From CALINF01 sp039980455 (GTDB taxonomy: Bacteria; Pseudomonadota; Gammaproteobacteria; Pseudomonadales; Halieaceae): 64,000 bases of DNA. Where the stretch lies: positions 1,612,001 through 1,676,000 of the forward strand of contig JBDXCG010000003.1 of assembly GCA_039980455.1 (NCBI GenBank), written 5' to 3'. Under the pieces are notes generated by a model. It saw nothing but the letters and a program-made list of their open reading frames with translations, was not told the origin of the DNA and searched no databases. The translations under genes and the position numbers were made by a program. Below, one piece after another: positions 34,964-42,963 of the stretch; position 1 is the stretch's first letter, and every line of letters starts with the position of its first letter.

Positions 34964-36982
34964 CTAACTCAAAAATGCCTGCTGCTTCATCTCAGCCAAT
35001 TGATCTCGAATTGCGCCGGCCTCCTCAAACTCGAGGTTTTTGGCATGCTCGTGCATTTGCGCTTCCAGTTGCTGCATTTTGCGCGCCAGTGCCTTAGGCG
35101 ACAGCTTGGCAACCTCTGCCGCGTACGAAAGCTTAGCTTCCGCTACCTTTCTATCCTTGGCTTTCATTTGCGTGGGCATACGACGTGCGCCTTCCATGAT
35201 GTCCTGCACAGACTTGTGCACACCAATTGGCGTAATATCAAACTCGGCATTGTGAGCCATTTGCTTGTCGCGGCGGCGACCCGTTTCAGCAATCGCCCGC
35301 TCCATCGAACCGGTGATCTTGTCTGCGTATAAAATCGCCCGACCATTCAGATTACGCGCGGCGCGGCCAATGGTTTGAATCAATGACCTCTCTGAGCGTA
35401 AGAAGCCTTCCTTGTCGGCATCGAGAATCGCAACCAGCGACACCTCGGGCATATCCAGACCCTCTCGTAACAAGTTGATGCCCACCAGCACATCAAACTC
35501 ACCCAGCCGCAGATCGCGGATGATCTCGATCCGCTCCACGGTATCGATATCGGAGTGTAAGTAGCGCACCCGTACGCCGTGCTCGGCAAGGTACTCCGTT
35601 AAGTCCTCAGACATTCGCTTGGTGAGGGTTGTTACCAGAACGCGTTCTTTGAGCTCAACCACTCGATGAATCTCTGCGAGCAAGTCATCTACCTGAGTGG
35701 TCGCCGGGCGTATCTCTATGGGTGGGTCAACAAGACCTGTGGGCCGCACAACTTGCTCTACGGTGCGTCCTGCATGCTCGTCCTCGTAGGGACCTGGTGT
35801 TGCAGAGACAAACACAGCCTGAGGAATGAGTTGCTCCCATTCCTCGAACTTGAGCGGTCTGTTATCCAGCGCTGAGGGTAAGCGAAATCCATACTCAACC
35901 AGGGTCTCCTTGCGAGAGCGGTCGCCACGAAACATTGCACCAATCTGGGGAATGCTGGCATGAGATTCATCGACAATAACCAATGCGTTGTCTGGCAGGT
36001 ATTCAAACAACGTGGGCGGCGGCTCGCCAGACGCCCTGCCCGACAGATAGCGTGAGTAGTTCTCAATACCCGTGCAATATCCCAACTCCCGGATCATCTC
36101 CAGATCGTACTGGGTACGCTGGGCCAGGCGCTGGGCCTCCACCAACTTGTCATTTTCCTTCAGCTGCTTAAGCCGAACCTTCAATTCGTCCTCGATGTTG
36201 CCAACAGCATTCATCATGACATCGCGAGGCGTTACATAGTGTGTTTTGGGGAAGATAGTGACACGCGGCAACCTGGCCTCAATCGCACCTGTGAGTGGAT
36301 CGAACTGACAGATGTTCTCGATTTCTTCGTCAAATAGCTCAATTCGAATAGCGTCGTGCTCAGAATCAGCCGGAAAGACATCAATCACATCGCCACGAAC
36401 GCGGTAGGTTCCACGCGAGAAGTCCACGTCGTTGCGTGTGTACTGAAGTTCCGCCAGCTGCCTGAGCACCCCGCGTTGATCAATGATTTCTCCACGCGAT
36501 AGGTGCATCACCATCTTGAAATAAGACTCAGGATCGCCCAATCCATAGATTGCCGATACGGTGGCCACAACAATACAATCTTCGCGCTCCAGCAATGCCT
36601 TAGTGGCAGACAAACGCATCTGCTCGATGTGTTCGTTAACTGAAGAATCTTTCTCTATAAAGGTGTCTGACGACGGTACATAGGCCTCGGGTTGGTAGTA
36701 GTCGTAATATGAAACGAAGTACTCAACCGCGTTGTCGGGGAAGAACTCCTTGAACTCACCATATAGCTGAGCCGCCAATGTCTTATTATGGGCCATTACA
36801 ATAGTTGGCCGCTGTAGCTGCTCGATCACATGCGCCATGGTGAAGGTTTTACCAGAGCCGGTTACCCCAAGCAGCGTCTGGGACGCCAACCCCGCCTGAA
36901 TACCCTCTACCAATTGCCTGATGGCCTCAGGTTGGTCGCCTGCAGGCTCGAAGCTGGCATTCACTTTGAAGGCTTTGGCCAT
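34964..36982 (-). CDS. uvrB: UvrABC excision nuclease subunit B
   Basis: A 672-residue protein of normal length for UvrB. It has Walker A (GVTGSGKTFTMA, about residues 39-50), the DNA-wedging beta-hairpin region (YFVSYYDYYQPEAYVP), helicase motifs (VIVDESHASIPQ; ILDADKEGFLRS; QTIGRAARN) and the C-terminal UVR domain (LEAQMHEHAKNLEFEEAGAIRDQ, seen as NLEFEEAGAIRDQL). It is the damage-loading ATPase of nucleotide excision repair. It is transcribed toward the sulfatase and away from the tRNA-Asn. Confidence 0.98.
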   Translation of the reverse strand: MAKAFKVNASFEPAGDQPEAIRQLVEGIQAGLASQTLLGVTGSGKTFTMAHVIEQLQRPTIVMAHNKTLAAQLYGEFKEFFPDNAVEYFVSYYDYYQPEAYVPSSDTFIEKDSSVNEHIEQMRLSATKALLEREDCIVVATVSAIYGLGDPESYFKMVMHLSRGEIIDQRGVLRQLAELQYTRNDVDFSRGTYRVRGDVIDVFPADSEHDAIRIELFDEEIENICQFDPLTGAIEARLPRVTIFPKTHYVTPRDVMMNAVGNIEDELKVRLKQLKENDKLVEAQRLAQRTQYDLEMIRELGYCTGIENYSRYLSGRASGEPPPTLFEYLPDNALVIVDESHASIPQIGAMFRGDRSRKETLVEYGFRLPSALDNRPLKFEEWEQLIPQAVFVSATPGPYEDEHAGRTVEQVVRPTGLVDPPIEIRPATTQVDDLLAEIHRVVELKERVLVTTLTKRMSEDLTEYLAEHGVRVRYLHSDIDTVERIEIIRDLRLGEFDVLVGINLLREGLDMPEVSLVAILDADKEGFLRSERSLIQTIGRAARNLNGRAILYADKITGSMERAIAETGRRRDKQMAHNAEFDITPIGVHKSVQDIMEGARRMPTQMKAKDRKVAEAKLSYAAEVAKLSPKALARKMQQLEAQMHEHAKNLEFEEAGAIRDQLAEMKQQAFLS

Positions 36983-37097
36983 ACCAAGGTTCCTGATTCA
37001 CGTATGAAAGATAGCCGGTCATTATTATCTACCTGAGCGCAAAAAACAGCCCAATAACCAAGACAGTCCCCGACGGGCAATATAGCCAATTTATCAG

Positions 37098-37126
37098 TTG
37101 ACCAAGCACAGGTCGGCCATTAATAT
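37098..37126 (+). promoter_or_regulatory. sigma70-type promoter of tRNA-Asn
   Basis: TTGACC (37098-37103) and TAATAT (37121-37126) with a 17-bp spacer, about 23 bp before the tRNA. A GC-rich stretch after the -10 (ACGCGGCC) resembles a stringent-response discriminator. Confidence 0.8.
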
Positions 37127-37149
37127 ACGCGGCCTCTGGTTAACGCCAT

Positions 37150-37225
37150 TCCGCCTTAGCTCAGTTGGTAGAGCAATTGACTGTTAATCAATGGGTCGCT
37201 GGTTCGAGCCCAGCAGGCGGAGCCA
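37150..37225 (+). tRNA. tRNA-Asn (anticodon GTT)
   Basis: A 76-nt cloverleaf: acceptor TCCGCCT with AGGCGGA, anticodon stem/loop containing CTGTTAA (anticodon GTT), T arm GGTTCGAGCC, and encoded CCA. Its last 46 bp (37180-37225, from the anticodon loop onward) are repeated exactly at 41273-41318, as expected for an integration site. Confidence 0.97.
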
Positions 37226-37240
37226 ATCAGAGTAATATCA

Positions 37241-37268
37241 AAGGGTTGCAGAGATGCAGCCCTTTTTT
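37241..37268 (+). terminator. terminator of tRNA-Asn
   Basis: Hairpin AAGGGTTGCA (37241-37250) with TGCAGCCCTT (37255-37264, one G-U pair) and a T6 run. The same hairpin recurs at 37582-37611, 41334-41361, 45573-45600 and, altered, near 57370-57398. Confidence 0.88.
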
Positions 37269-37337
37269 ATTGGATGCTCAAAATGCTCGACCAGAGCAAA
37301 GCATCCACCCCCGCCACTCCGCTCATGAGAAGCCACT

Positions 37338-37559
37338 GTGAATAGAATAGAAAAGCTAAAGAACGATGCCTACAGCTTTGAAGAGCTGATTACCCTGGAG
37401 AAGAACGCGACTAAATTGGGTGATTCAGAGACTCTGGAGCTGATTGAAATTAGCCGCGCTTCAAAGACTGCCAAAGGCGAAAGGCCCAAGAGTACGGTTG
37501 ATGAGGATGGGAAGCCGCTGACTAAGAGGGGTAGGCGGGAGGAACGAGCGAGGCGTTAG
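37338..37559 (+). CDS. 73-residue charged protein of the tRNA-Asn repeat (copy 1)
   Basis: A short protein with GTG start, a mixed charged N-terminal helix (IEKLKNDAYSFEELITLEKN) and a very basic tail (LTKRGRREERARR). I recognise no family. Comparison with the copy at 41431-41652 shows 19 nucleotide differences but only 4 amino-acid changes (I to N, E to G, I to T, R to K), so the reading frame has been under selection as protein. The basic tail suggests nucleic-acid contact. It lies next to the candidate attachment site and may belong to the inserted element rather than to the original chromosome (inference). Confidence 0.75.
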   Translation: MNRIEKLKNDAYSFEELITLEKNATKLGDSETLELIEISRASKTAKGERPKSTVDEDGKPLTKRGRREERARR

Positions 37560-37619
37560 GGGCTCAATCAGAGAAACGTCGAAGGGTTGCAGAGATGCAG
37601 CCCTTTTTTATTGGGTGGA

Positions 37620-37845
37620 TGGTGTTGAAAGTTCGATATCTTCGAATTCTTTGAATAGGTTCACTAACTCCCAGATCACCCAAACTGCAGTAACTTTTTA
37701 GCCAAATACTCAGCACTCCCTCAAACCCTGCCAAATCAACACCTACTCGACTAATCTTCATAATGGACTCCTCCATTGACACTGTTAACTGGTGGCGCAA
37801 TAACCAGTTTGGCACATTGATGCCGATAGATGAGGAGGAGTCCAT
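37620..37845 (-). pseudogene. possible IS110/IS1111-type insertion sequence remnant
   Basis: The frame begins at 37761 with MKISRVGVDLA, the way IS110-family transposases start, but then loses similarity and ends after about 65 codons. Just upstream is a perfect 12-bp inverted repeat (ATGGACTCCTCC at 37763-37774; GGAGGAGTCCAT at 37834-37845), like the subterminal repeats of IS1111-type elements. If correct, only the 5' end of the element survives. Similarity is short, so this is tentative. Confidence 0.4.
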
Positions 37846-38055
37846 CCCATTGCTTTCGCCTAACTAGAGAGCTTTCCTTTATCGTCCTTGACCCGCTCTG
37901 TTTCCTCGGCTGTAGTCAAATGAAGGCCTCTCCTGCCATTTCAGGCTATGTCGCTCAAAGTCATGTGATTGGCGCGTCAAGTAATGGTTGCATCCAGATC
38001 TTTTTGGGATATTGCTCTTAACGAAACTAAATTAAATCAGCCGTTTGGAGCCTGC

Positions 38056-39540
38056 ATGAAAAATTCAACTAATAATGCAAAATCAAAACTGCGTACCTTG
38101 GTAGCCAAGGCTTCCATACTGCTTGCGTTTCCTCTTGGAGCGAACAGCACATGGTCTGCAGAAGTCCCGATAGATGCGCCAAGAGGTAACTATCAAGGCG
38201 CTGAAAACATTCACTGGTATCAACAAGGTAGCTTAAAAGTACAGGACCACTTAGAGGGTGTATCTCTATCTGGTTCTGAGTATGTTTGCAATCAAGACAA
38301 CGCCTACGAAAGCTGCTCCGGGCAGCCTTTAAACAAAGAGCAGAAAATGTATCACTCGCAAGGTCGTGTACCTTTCGTTGTTGCTATCTGGGTTGATAAC
38401 CGTGAAACACCTGGCTTCAACTTTGCCTTTCGAAGGGCTATCAGGGAAGTCCGACGAATCAATGAAGTTCTTTCTCGTTCTGGAGTAAATACCCAGGTAT
38501 ACATTTCAACAATTGAATCTAAAGACCTGGGCCAGTTTAGTGGTGATAGTGAAGAAATATGGGACTACTACGGACATAACGAGTCCTCCGTAGTGGCGTA
38601 TGCGCGTGAGAGCGAAGCTGATGCTGTGATGATCATTAGGAATACTGAGGACATGAAAACCCCAGACTCATGTGGAGCCTCATCTCAGGGCCTGTCGTCA
38701 GACACACTCCCTATTATAGTTTTGGGCTGTGTTGACGAAAGTAACCAAGGTGATGATGCTTCCGCTCTTGCGGCCCATGAGTTTGGGCATGTGCTTGGGC
38801 TGGGTCATGAATACAACGATAGGACAGTAACTGCATTACTGAATCATGGGTATGGTCATCACAATCCTGCTGCCAATACGAATACCGTAATGGCACTTAA
38901 AAAGGGTGGGAAGACGATTCCGATATTCTCCTCTCCGGATGCCCTCTGGCACGGTGCTTATCAAGGAAGTTCTGAAACCGCCAACGCCACTTCTGCACTC
39001 AATGACGCAGCAACAACAGCCGCCCTTTTCTACGAGCGTAATTGGGGACACCTTGCGAAGGATAATGCGGAGTCTACCCCTGAGAATGGTGAGGACATCA
39101 GCGCTCTAGTTGGGAAATGGAAAGTCGATATTCCCCAAATATGGTCGGATTGCAATAATGGTGACAGGTTTGGAACGAGCCCTGAATACTTAGTAATTGG
39201 GATCGAGGGGTCGTCCACTCAGGATTTAAGAATGAAGCATCTGCAAGGGCCACTCCAGCCTGATGGTTCCGTTGGTCGTAATGCGATGCTTGGGCGGTCC
39301 GTTGCGAGTCATGAGAACCAAGTAATATATACCGGAGGGGACAGTCTCGAAATCATAGAAACTATGGTTTTTGCTGATGCTGAGCAATACTTGCCCGGTA
39401 GGATTAGCGAAACCTTTCAGCTAACATCAATCGGTCCTAACTCCTTACAGGGATATTACTCTCGAGTCTACGAGGACATGGAGGGTAGTGGGACTACTTG
39501 CCAATTTCCTAAGATCGAAATCAGCGGCGAACGAAAGTAG
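38056..39540 (+). CDS. secreted zinc metalloprotease with C-terminal extension (paralog 1)
   Basis: A 494-residue protein; ATG at 38056 follows GGAG and opens a signal peptide (about residues 1-34). The mature N-terminus VPIDAPRGNYQGAENIHWYQQ is shared with the paralog at 39963-40979. The zinc site HEFGHVLGLGH (H241, E242, H245, H251) is of metzincin type; VMALKK about 40 residues later may serve as Met-turn. After about residue 350 a further domain (LVGKWKVDIPQIW...) resembles lipocalin-like beta barrels and is absent from the paralog. It probably degrades protein outside the cell. Base composition looks more A/T-rich than the flanking core genes. Confidence 0.8.
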   Translation: MKNSTNNAKSKLRTLVAKASILLAFPLGANSTWSAEVPIDAPRGNYQGAENIHWYQQGSLKVQDHLEGVSLSGSEYVCNQDNAYESCSGQPLNKEQKMYHSQGRVPFVVAIWVDNRETPGFNFAFRRAIREVRRINEVLSRSGVNTQVYISTIESKDLGQFSGDSEEIWDYYGHNESSVVAYARESEADAVMIIRNTEDMKTPDSCGASSQGLSSDTLPIIVLGCVDESNQGDDASALAAHEFGHVLGLGHEYNDRTVTALLNHGYGHHNPAANTNTVMALKKGGKTIPIFSSPDALWHGAYQGSSETANATSALNDAATTAALFYERNWGHLAKDNAESTPENGEDISALVGKWKVDIPQIWSDCNNGDRFGTSPEYLVIGIEGSSTQDLRMKHLQGPLQPDGSVGRNAMLGRSVASHENQVIYTGGDSLEIIETMVFADAEQYLPGRISETFQLTSIGPNSLQGYYSRVYEDMEGSGTTCQFPKIEISGERK

Positions 39541-39676
39541 ATGAAACGTTACTTCGACGTCGGTGCAACGAAAACGCAAAGTAGCCCGACCAAACTCGTC
39601 TGAACCTTTACAGAGCCTAAGCCCTCACTATTGGGGGCCCCTTTTTGTTGTCAAGAGAGTGGCTGAGCAAGCGGGC

Positions 39677-39880
39677 CTATCGCATTCCTAAATCACGACT
39701 CCCAAAGATCGCCTCTTCCCCAGTGGGGCGGGGCTTGCCCCCAGAAGTTTGACGCAATAAACGCCCTGCCTCAGCGAGGCCTAAAATATCTGCATTCGTC
39801 ATTTCGCGGGTGCAGTCAGTATGCCACTTAACTTCCGGCTCTTGGTATCGCAGCAGAAAGATCTGTCGCCGAGAGTCATG
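39677..39880 (-). pseudogene. degenerate coding fragment
   Basis: In the otherwise empty 39541-39962 stretch the minus strand reads about 66 codons without a stop (RQIFLLRYQEPEVKW, REMTNADILGLAEAG, GKPRPTGEEAIFG) with protein-like composition but no good start codon. It looks like the 3' end of a lost gene. The rest of this stretch holds GC-rich hairpins (for example GGGGCTTGCCCC) and, at 39867-39892, a motif also seen before the first metalloprotease. I do not recognise the family. Confidence 0.35.
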
Positions 39881-39962
39881 GGATTGGCGGGATTAGCCAT
39901 TCATAGGGCCCAAGCGGACGGATACAATTATTGAACTAAAAGACACTATTCTTAGGATATCA

Positions 39963-40979
39963 ATGACTATGAACACGTCGAACACACCCGCCTATCTTGC
40001 ATACTTGTGCTCGTTGTTACTCACATTTGGATCCGGCTACTCTTTAGGGAAAGACGTACCAATCGATAGCCAGCCTGGAAATTATGAAGGGGCTGACAAC
40101 ATACATTGGTACCAGCAGGATAGTCTAAAGGGGGCAGACTTTAATAGTAACGACCCTCGACACGGTGACTATCGGATCTGCAACAGCTCTAACACCTTTG
40201 CAACGTGTGAGGGTGACGCTCTTTCAAGGTCGAAGACGCTTTATGAAGGTATGGGTTTGTTTGACGTTCAAACTGTTGTGATCGTAGATGATCGATTAGA
40301 GTTCGGCCATCGAAATGCCCTCCAATCAATCAGAAAAGCTAACAGAGTGTTCGAAAACTCTGGAGTCCCTATACGACTGGTTGTAGCTCATATCGAAACA
40401 CGGCAGCTTTACCCATTGGGTGACCTCTACAACGTCTTTGACCACTTCAACGACTCCGAAACGGAAGCTCTGGCATCTATGTATCAAGCTGACTTGCTAT
40501 TCGTTTCAGGATTTTATGACTACGGAAACCAGCAGTGTGGAATGGCAAATCTTGGGCATGGGTCTTTCACTCCTGTTGTAATCTCGGCTTGCGACCAGTT
40601 CGAGGGATACTACATGCTAGCCCACGAAGTTGGTCACACACTCGGCTTAGATCATGATAGCGCTCACAGTAGCGGCACAAGTCCTTATCTAGACTACGGA
40701 CGAGGGATATGCGTAAAAGGCTGCTCTACCGGGACAGTTATGAGCTATGGAATCCCTCATGTACCTTTTTTCTCTTCTCCTGAACTATCGATAAACGGAT
40801 ATAAGTTAGGTTCAGCCGCATCCAGCGATGCAACCCGTGCTGCCCAGCAAATGGCTATTTCACTTGCGCTGAACTGGGAAACACTCTACGGAACCAATGA
40901 AAATAGGGGGCCTATAGGTTTAAGCATGAAGAACCATGTTTTTACCGAAGAGCCATTAGGCCCAGGTATAGAGAGGTGA
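39963..40979 (+). CDS. secreted zinc metalloprotease (paralog 2)
   Basis: A 338-residue exported protein with signal peptide (about residues 1-30) and AGGA Shine-Dalgarno. Mature N-terminus VPIDSQPGNYEGADNIHWYQQ matches paralog 1. Zinc site HEVGHTLGLDHDS (H221, E222, H225, H231) and a metzincin Met-turn VMSYG. A Cys-rich loop (GICVKGCSTG) lies between them. It ends soon after the catalytic domain, lacking the extra C-terminal domain of paralog 1. The two genes stand in tandem inside the innermost inserted segment. Confidence 0.82.
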   Translation: MTMNTSNTPAYLAYLCSLLLTFGSGYSLGKDVPIDSQPGNYEGADNIHWYQQDSLKGADFNSNDPRHGDYRICNSSNTFATCEGDALSRSKTLYEGMGLFDVQTVVIVDDRLEFGHRNALQSIRKANRVFENSGVPIRLVVAHIETRQLYPLGDLYNVFDHFNDSETEALASMYQADLLFVSGFYDYGNQQCGMANLGHGSFTPVVISACDQFEGYYMLAHEVGHTLGLDHDSAHSSGTSPYLDYGRGICVKGCSTGTVMSYGIPHVPFFSSPELSINGYKLGSAASSDATRAAQQMAISLALNWETLYGTNENRGPIGLSMKNHVFTEEPLGPGIER

Positions 40980-41272
40980 TATCTAAGTGGGGCTCATGGG
41001 GTGTCAACTGGTTTCTTCTAAGGTTTAGTATCGTAACGATTGACTGCTATGGGCTGCGCCGTCATCCGGCCGATGCACCGCCCTGCTCGGCCCTGGTTCG
41101 GATTTCGGTTTACGTTAACCGTTAGCTTTCTTTGGCTTAGTTCAGCCAACCGAGATTTACCCCACAGTTCGGTCTCGGAAGAGGTTCGGCAATGCTGTTC
41201 TACCGAGTTCACACTGTTGAAAACAGCATACAAATCAGCAACTTAACTTACTCAAAAACAGCTCTCCACCGT

Positions 41273-41652
41273 ACTGTTAATCAATGGGTCGCTGGTTCGA
41301 GCCCAGCAGGCGGAGCCAATCAGAGTAATATCAAAGGGTTGCAGAGATGCAGCCCTTTTTTATTGGGTGCTCAAAATGCTCGGCCAGAGCAAAGCATCCA
41401 CCCCCGCCACTCCGCTCATGAGAACGCACTGTGAATAGAATCGAGAAGTTAAAGAACGACGCCTACAGCTTTGAAGAGCTGAATACCCTGGAGAAGAACG
41501 CAACCAAACTGGGCGATTCAGAGACTCTGGGGCTGATTGAAACTAGCCGCGCTTCAAAGACTGCCAAGGGCGAGAGGCCCAAGAGCACCGTTGATGAGGA
41601 TGGGAAGCCATTGACTAAGAGGGGTCGGCGGGAGGAACGAGCGAAGCGTTAG
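41273..41652 (+). repeat. tRNA-Asn-linked repeat, copy R2 (tRNA 3' part, terminator, gene)
   Basis: Begins with 46 bp identical to the 3' end of tRNA-Asn (anticodon loop to CCA) although no tRNA 5' half is present, then the hairpin terminator (41334-41361) and the 73-codon gene. This is the expected distal junction of an element inserted at the tRNA. The second hairpin seen in R1 after the gene is missing; instead the sequence continues into a 96-bp inverted-repeat element. Confidence 0.93.
41431..41652 (+). CDS. 73-residue charged protein of the tRNA-Asn repeat (copy 2)
   Basis: Same length, GTG start and design as the copy at 37338-37559, with four amino-acid differences. The gene is intact here and truncated at its 5' end in the copies at 45410, 51574 and 57280. 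Its conserved frame and constant position next to the tRNA-derived sequence make it the marker of this repeat family. Function unknown; a small DNA-binding accessory factor is one possibility. Confidence 0.75.
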   Translation: MNRIEKLKNDAYSFEELNTLEKNATKLGDSETLGLIETSRASKTAKGERPKSTVDEDGKPLTKRGRREERAKR

Positions 41653-41681
41653 GGGCTTAATCAAACCAGCATCTGCTGGGC

Positions 41682-41777
41682 TTCGAGGGGTCAGGCTCAT
41701 TGCTACTGGCTGGGGTAGTGATGGGTGATAAAACACCAAAGGGTGGAGATAGGAATCAACGAAACTAACCCCTCGAA
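41682..41777. repeat. 96-bp inverted-repeat element (MITE/REP-like)
   Basis: Perfect 10-bp ends TTCGAGGGGT (41682-41691) and ACCCCTCGAA (41768-41777). A diverged copy lies after repeat R3 (45610-45726) and a third relative with GGGGTCAG at 56138-56213. Motifs of this GGGGTCAG type are often scattered in gammaproteobacterial genomes as REP-type sequences. Confidence 0.7.
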
Positions 41778-41831
41778 ATATATCGGTCAACTCGACTGAC
41801 GCGAGGGCCTGCTGATCTGCGTATGTCGGTA

Positions 41832-42944
41832 CTATTGCATCCAGCTAAACAACGCGGAGGGAATGGCTGGTATCACGTAGAAGCGAACACTCCAGTCGCT
41901 GGCCACCACGTCATCAGGTGATATCGCAGTCTTGAAGTATTCAAGCCCCATGCGTACAGGCAACTTGCCGAACTGGAAAGTACGGTTGATACCAATCCCC
42001 ACTGGTACGGTGTAACGGTTATCGCTGTTCTGATCCCAATTGATCAGGATGTTGGGGCCTGCGCCGACTGACGTCACTTCATCCAGGTTCCAGTAATACA
42101 GATATTGGATGTTACTCATATTGACGTTATTGCGGTCATCATCCCCGGCGAAGTCCCAATAATGCTGTATCAGCGCACCGCCTTTGAAGGTTTCGCCCAT
42201 GTAGACTGCTAAAGCAGAGGGACCACCACTGTACTTACCCGTGCCTAGAACATCCTCAGTTGCAGTATCCAGACCAATATCAAAGCCTACGCCCCATAAA
42301 AATTTTGCGCCATTACTCAGTAAAGTTGGGTCATTGGGGGCAAACAGGCCAACGTAGTAAGTGTCTCCAAAGCCCGTGGTCCGGCCATCAAAGAGCTCAA
42401 CAGGTAGCGGTGTATTTTGGGGCGGTACGGGGCTATCCCCTGGCCCGGTTCCGTAGTCGAAGTCACCCGAAAAATCGGCAGGCGGGATATAGTCGTCGAT
42501 ATCGTCCTGCTCCAGCGGGATGCTAGGTACGTTCAGCACCACCCGGTTTATCAAGTTCCAGTTGTCGTTGAGCTTTTTTGGAAACTGAAACAGCATCATA
42601 TAGTTGAATTGGTCTTCCTCAGTACCCGTTATAGGCTCCTCCATACTGTAGGCGTCTACCTGATTAAACATCATGGCGACATTGCCGATAGGATTGTCCA
42701 TAAGCGCTGACATTTGTGCCAAGGTGGGTTCGCAGCCTGCCCGCAGCACGTCACCAAGATCCGCATCGACATCCGCCCGGTAGGCGGCACAAGCCTCGTA
42801 GTTTCCGTTGTCCTGGGGTTGGGTGTCTCCGCCTGGTGGCTCCTGCGCCATCACAGGTAAACACAATGCAGCGACAACGCCGACCAATTTTCTGCGGTGG
42901 TTTCCGTAGACATTGTCTTTGAATCCTGACACAGCGCTCTCCAT
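41832..42944 (-). CDS. outer-membrane beta-barrel protein next to sulfatase
   Basis: A 370-residue exported protein; signal segment about residues 17-34 (KLVGVVAALCLPVMAQ). A 70-residue Cys-containing region (YEACAAYRADVD, LRAGCEPTL) precedes a barrel of amphipathic strands: MMLFQFPKKLNDNWNLINRVVLNVPSIPL, GFGDTYYVGLF, GVGFDIGLDTAT, GINRTFQFGKLPVRMGLEYF. This resembles the MetA/transporter-like outer-membrane family, as does the protein at 6745-7983. It follows the sulfatase gene by 19 bp and is probably cotranscribed, suggesting uptake or release of the sulfatase substrate. Confidence 0.68.
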   Translation of the reverse strand: MESAVSGFKDNVYGNHRRKLVGVVAALCLPVMAQEPPGGDTQPQDNGNYEACAAYRADVDADLGDVLRAGCEPTLAQMSALMDNPIGNVAMMFNQVDAYSMEEPITGTEEDQFNYMMLFQFPKKLNDNWNLINRVVLNVPSIPLEQDDIDDYIPPADFSGDFDYGTGPGDSPVPPQNTPLPVELFDGRTTGFGDTYYVGLFAPNDPTLLSNGAKFLWGVGFDIGLDTATEDVLGTGKYSGGPSALAVYMGETFKGGALIQHYWDFAGDDDRNNVNMSNIQYLYYWNLDEVTSVGAGPNILINWDQNSDNRYTVPVGIGINRTFQFGKLPVRMGLEYFKTAISPDDVVASDWSVRFYVIPAIPSALFSWMQ

Positions 42945-42963
42945 TGATTTTTATAAAGAAACC

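Larger units (their letters stand above)
37180..37617 (+). repeat. tRNA-Asn-linked repeat, copy R1 (complete)
   Basis: Unit made of the tRNA-Asn 3' part, hairpin terminator, a 73-codon gene and a second copy of the hairpin. The offset to copy R2 is exactly 4093 bp through the end of the gene. Identity is complete over the 46-bp tRNA part, 4 mismatches in the next 112 bp and 19 in the 222-bp gene (counted by eye). The stretch between the two copies of the hairpin (37226-37272 and 37565-37611) is itself flanked by direct repeats. Confidence 0.92.

Noticed and set aside
42716..42922. Short plus-strand frames within the outer-membrane and sulfatase genes
   Set aside because: All are antisense to genes with clear motifs and lack ribosome sites or conserved features.
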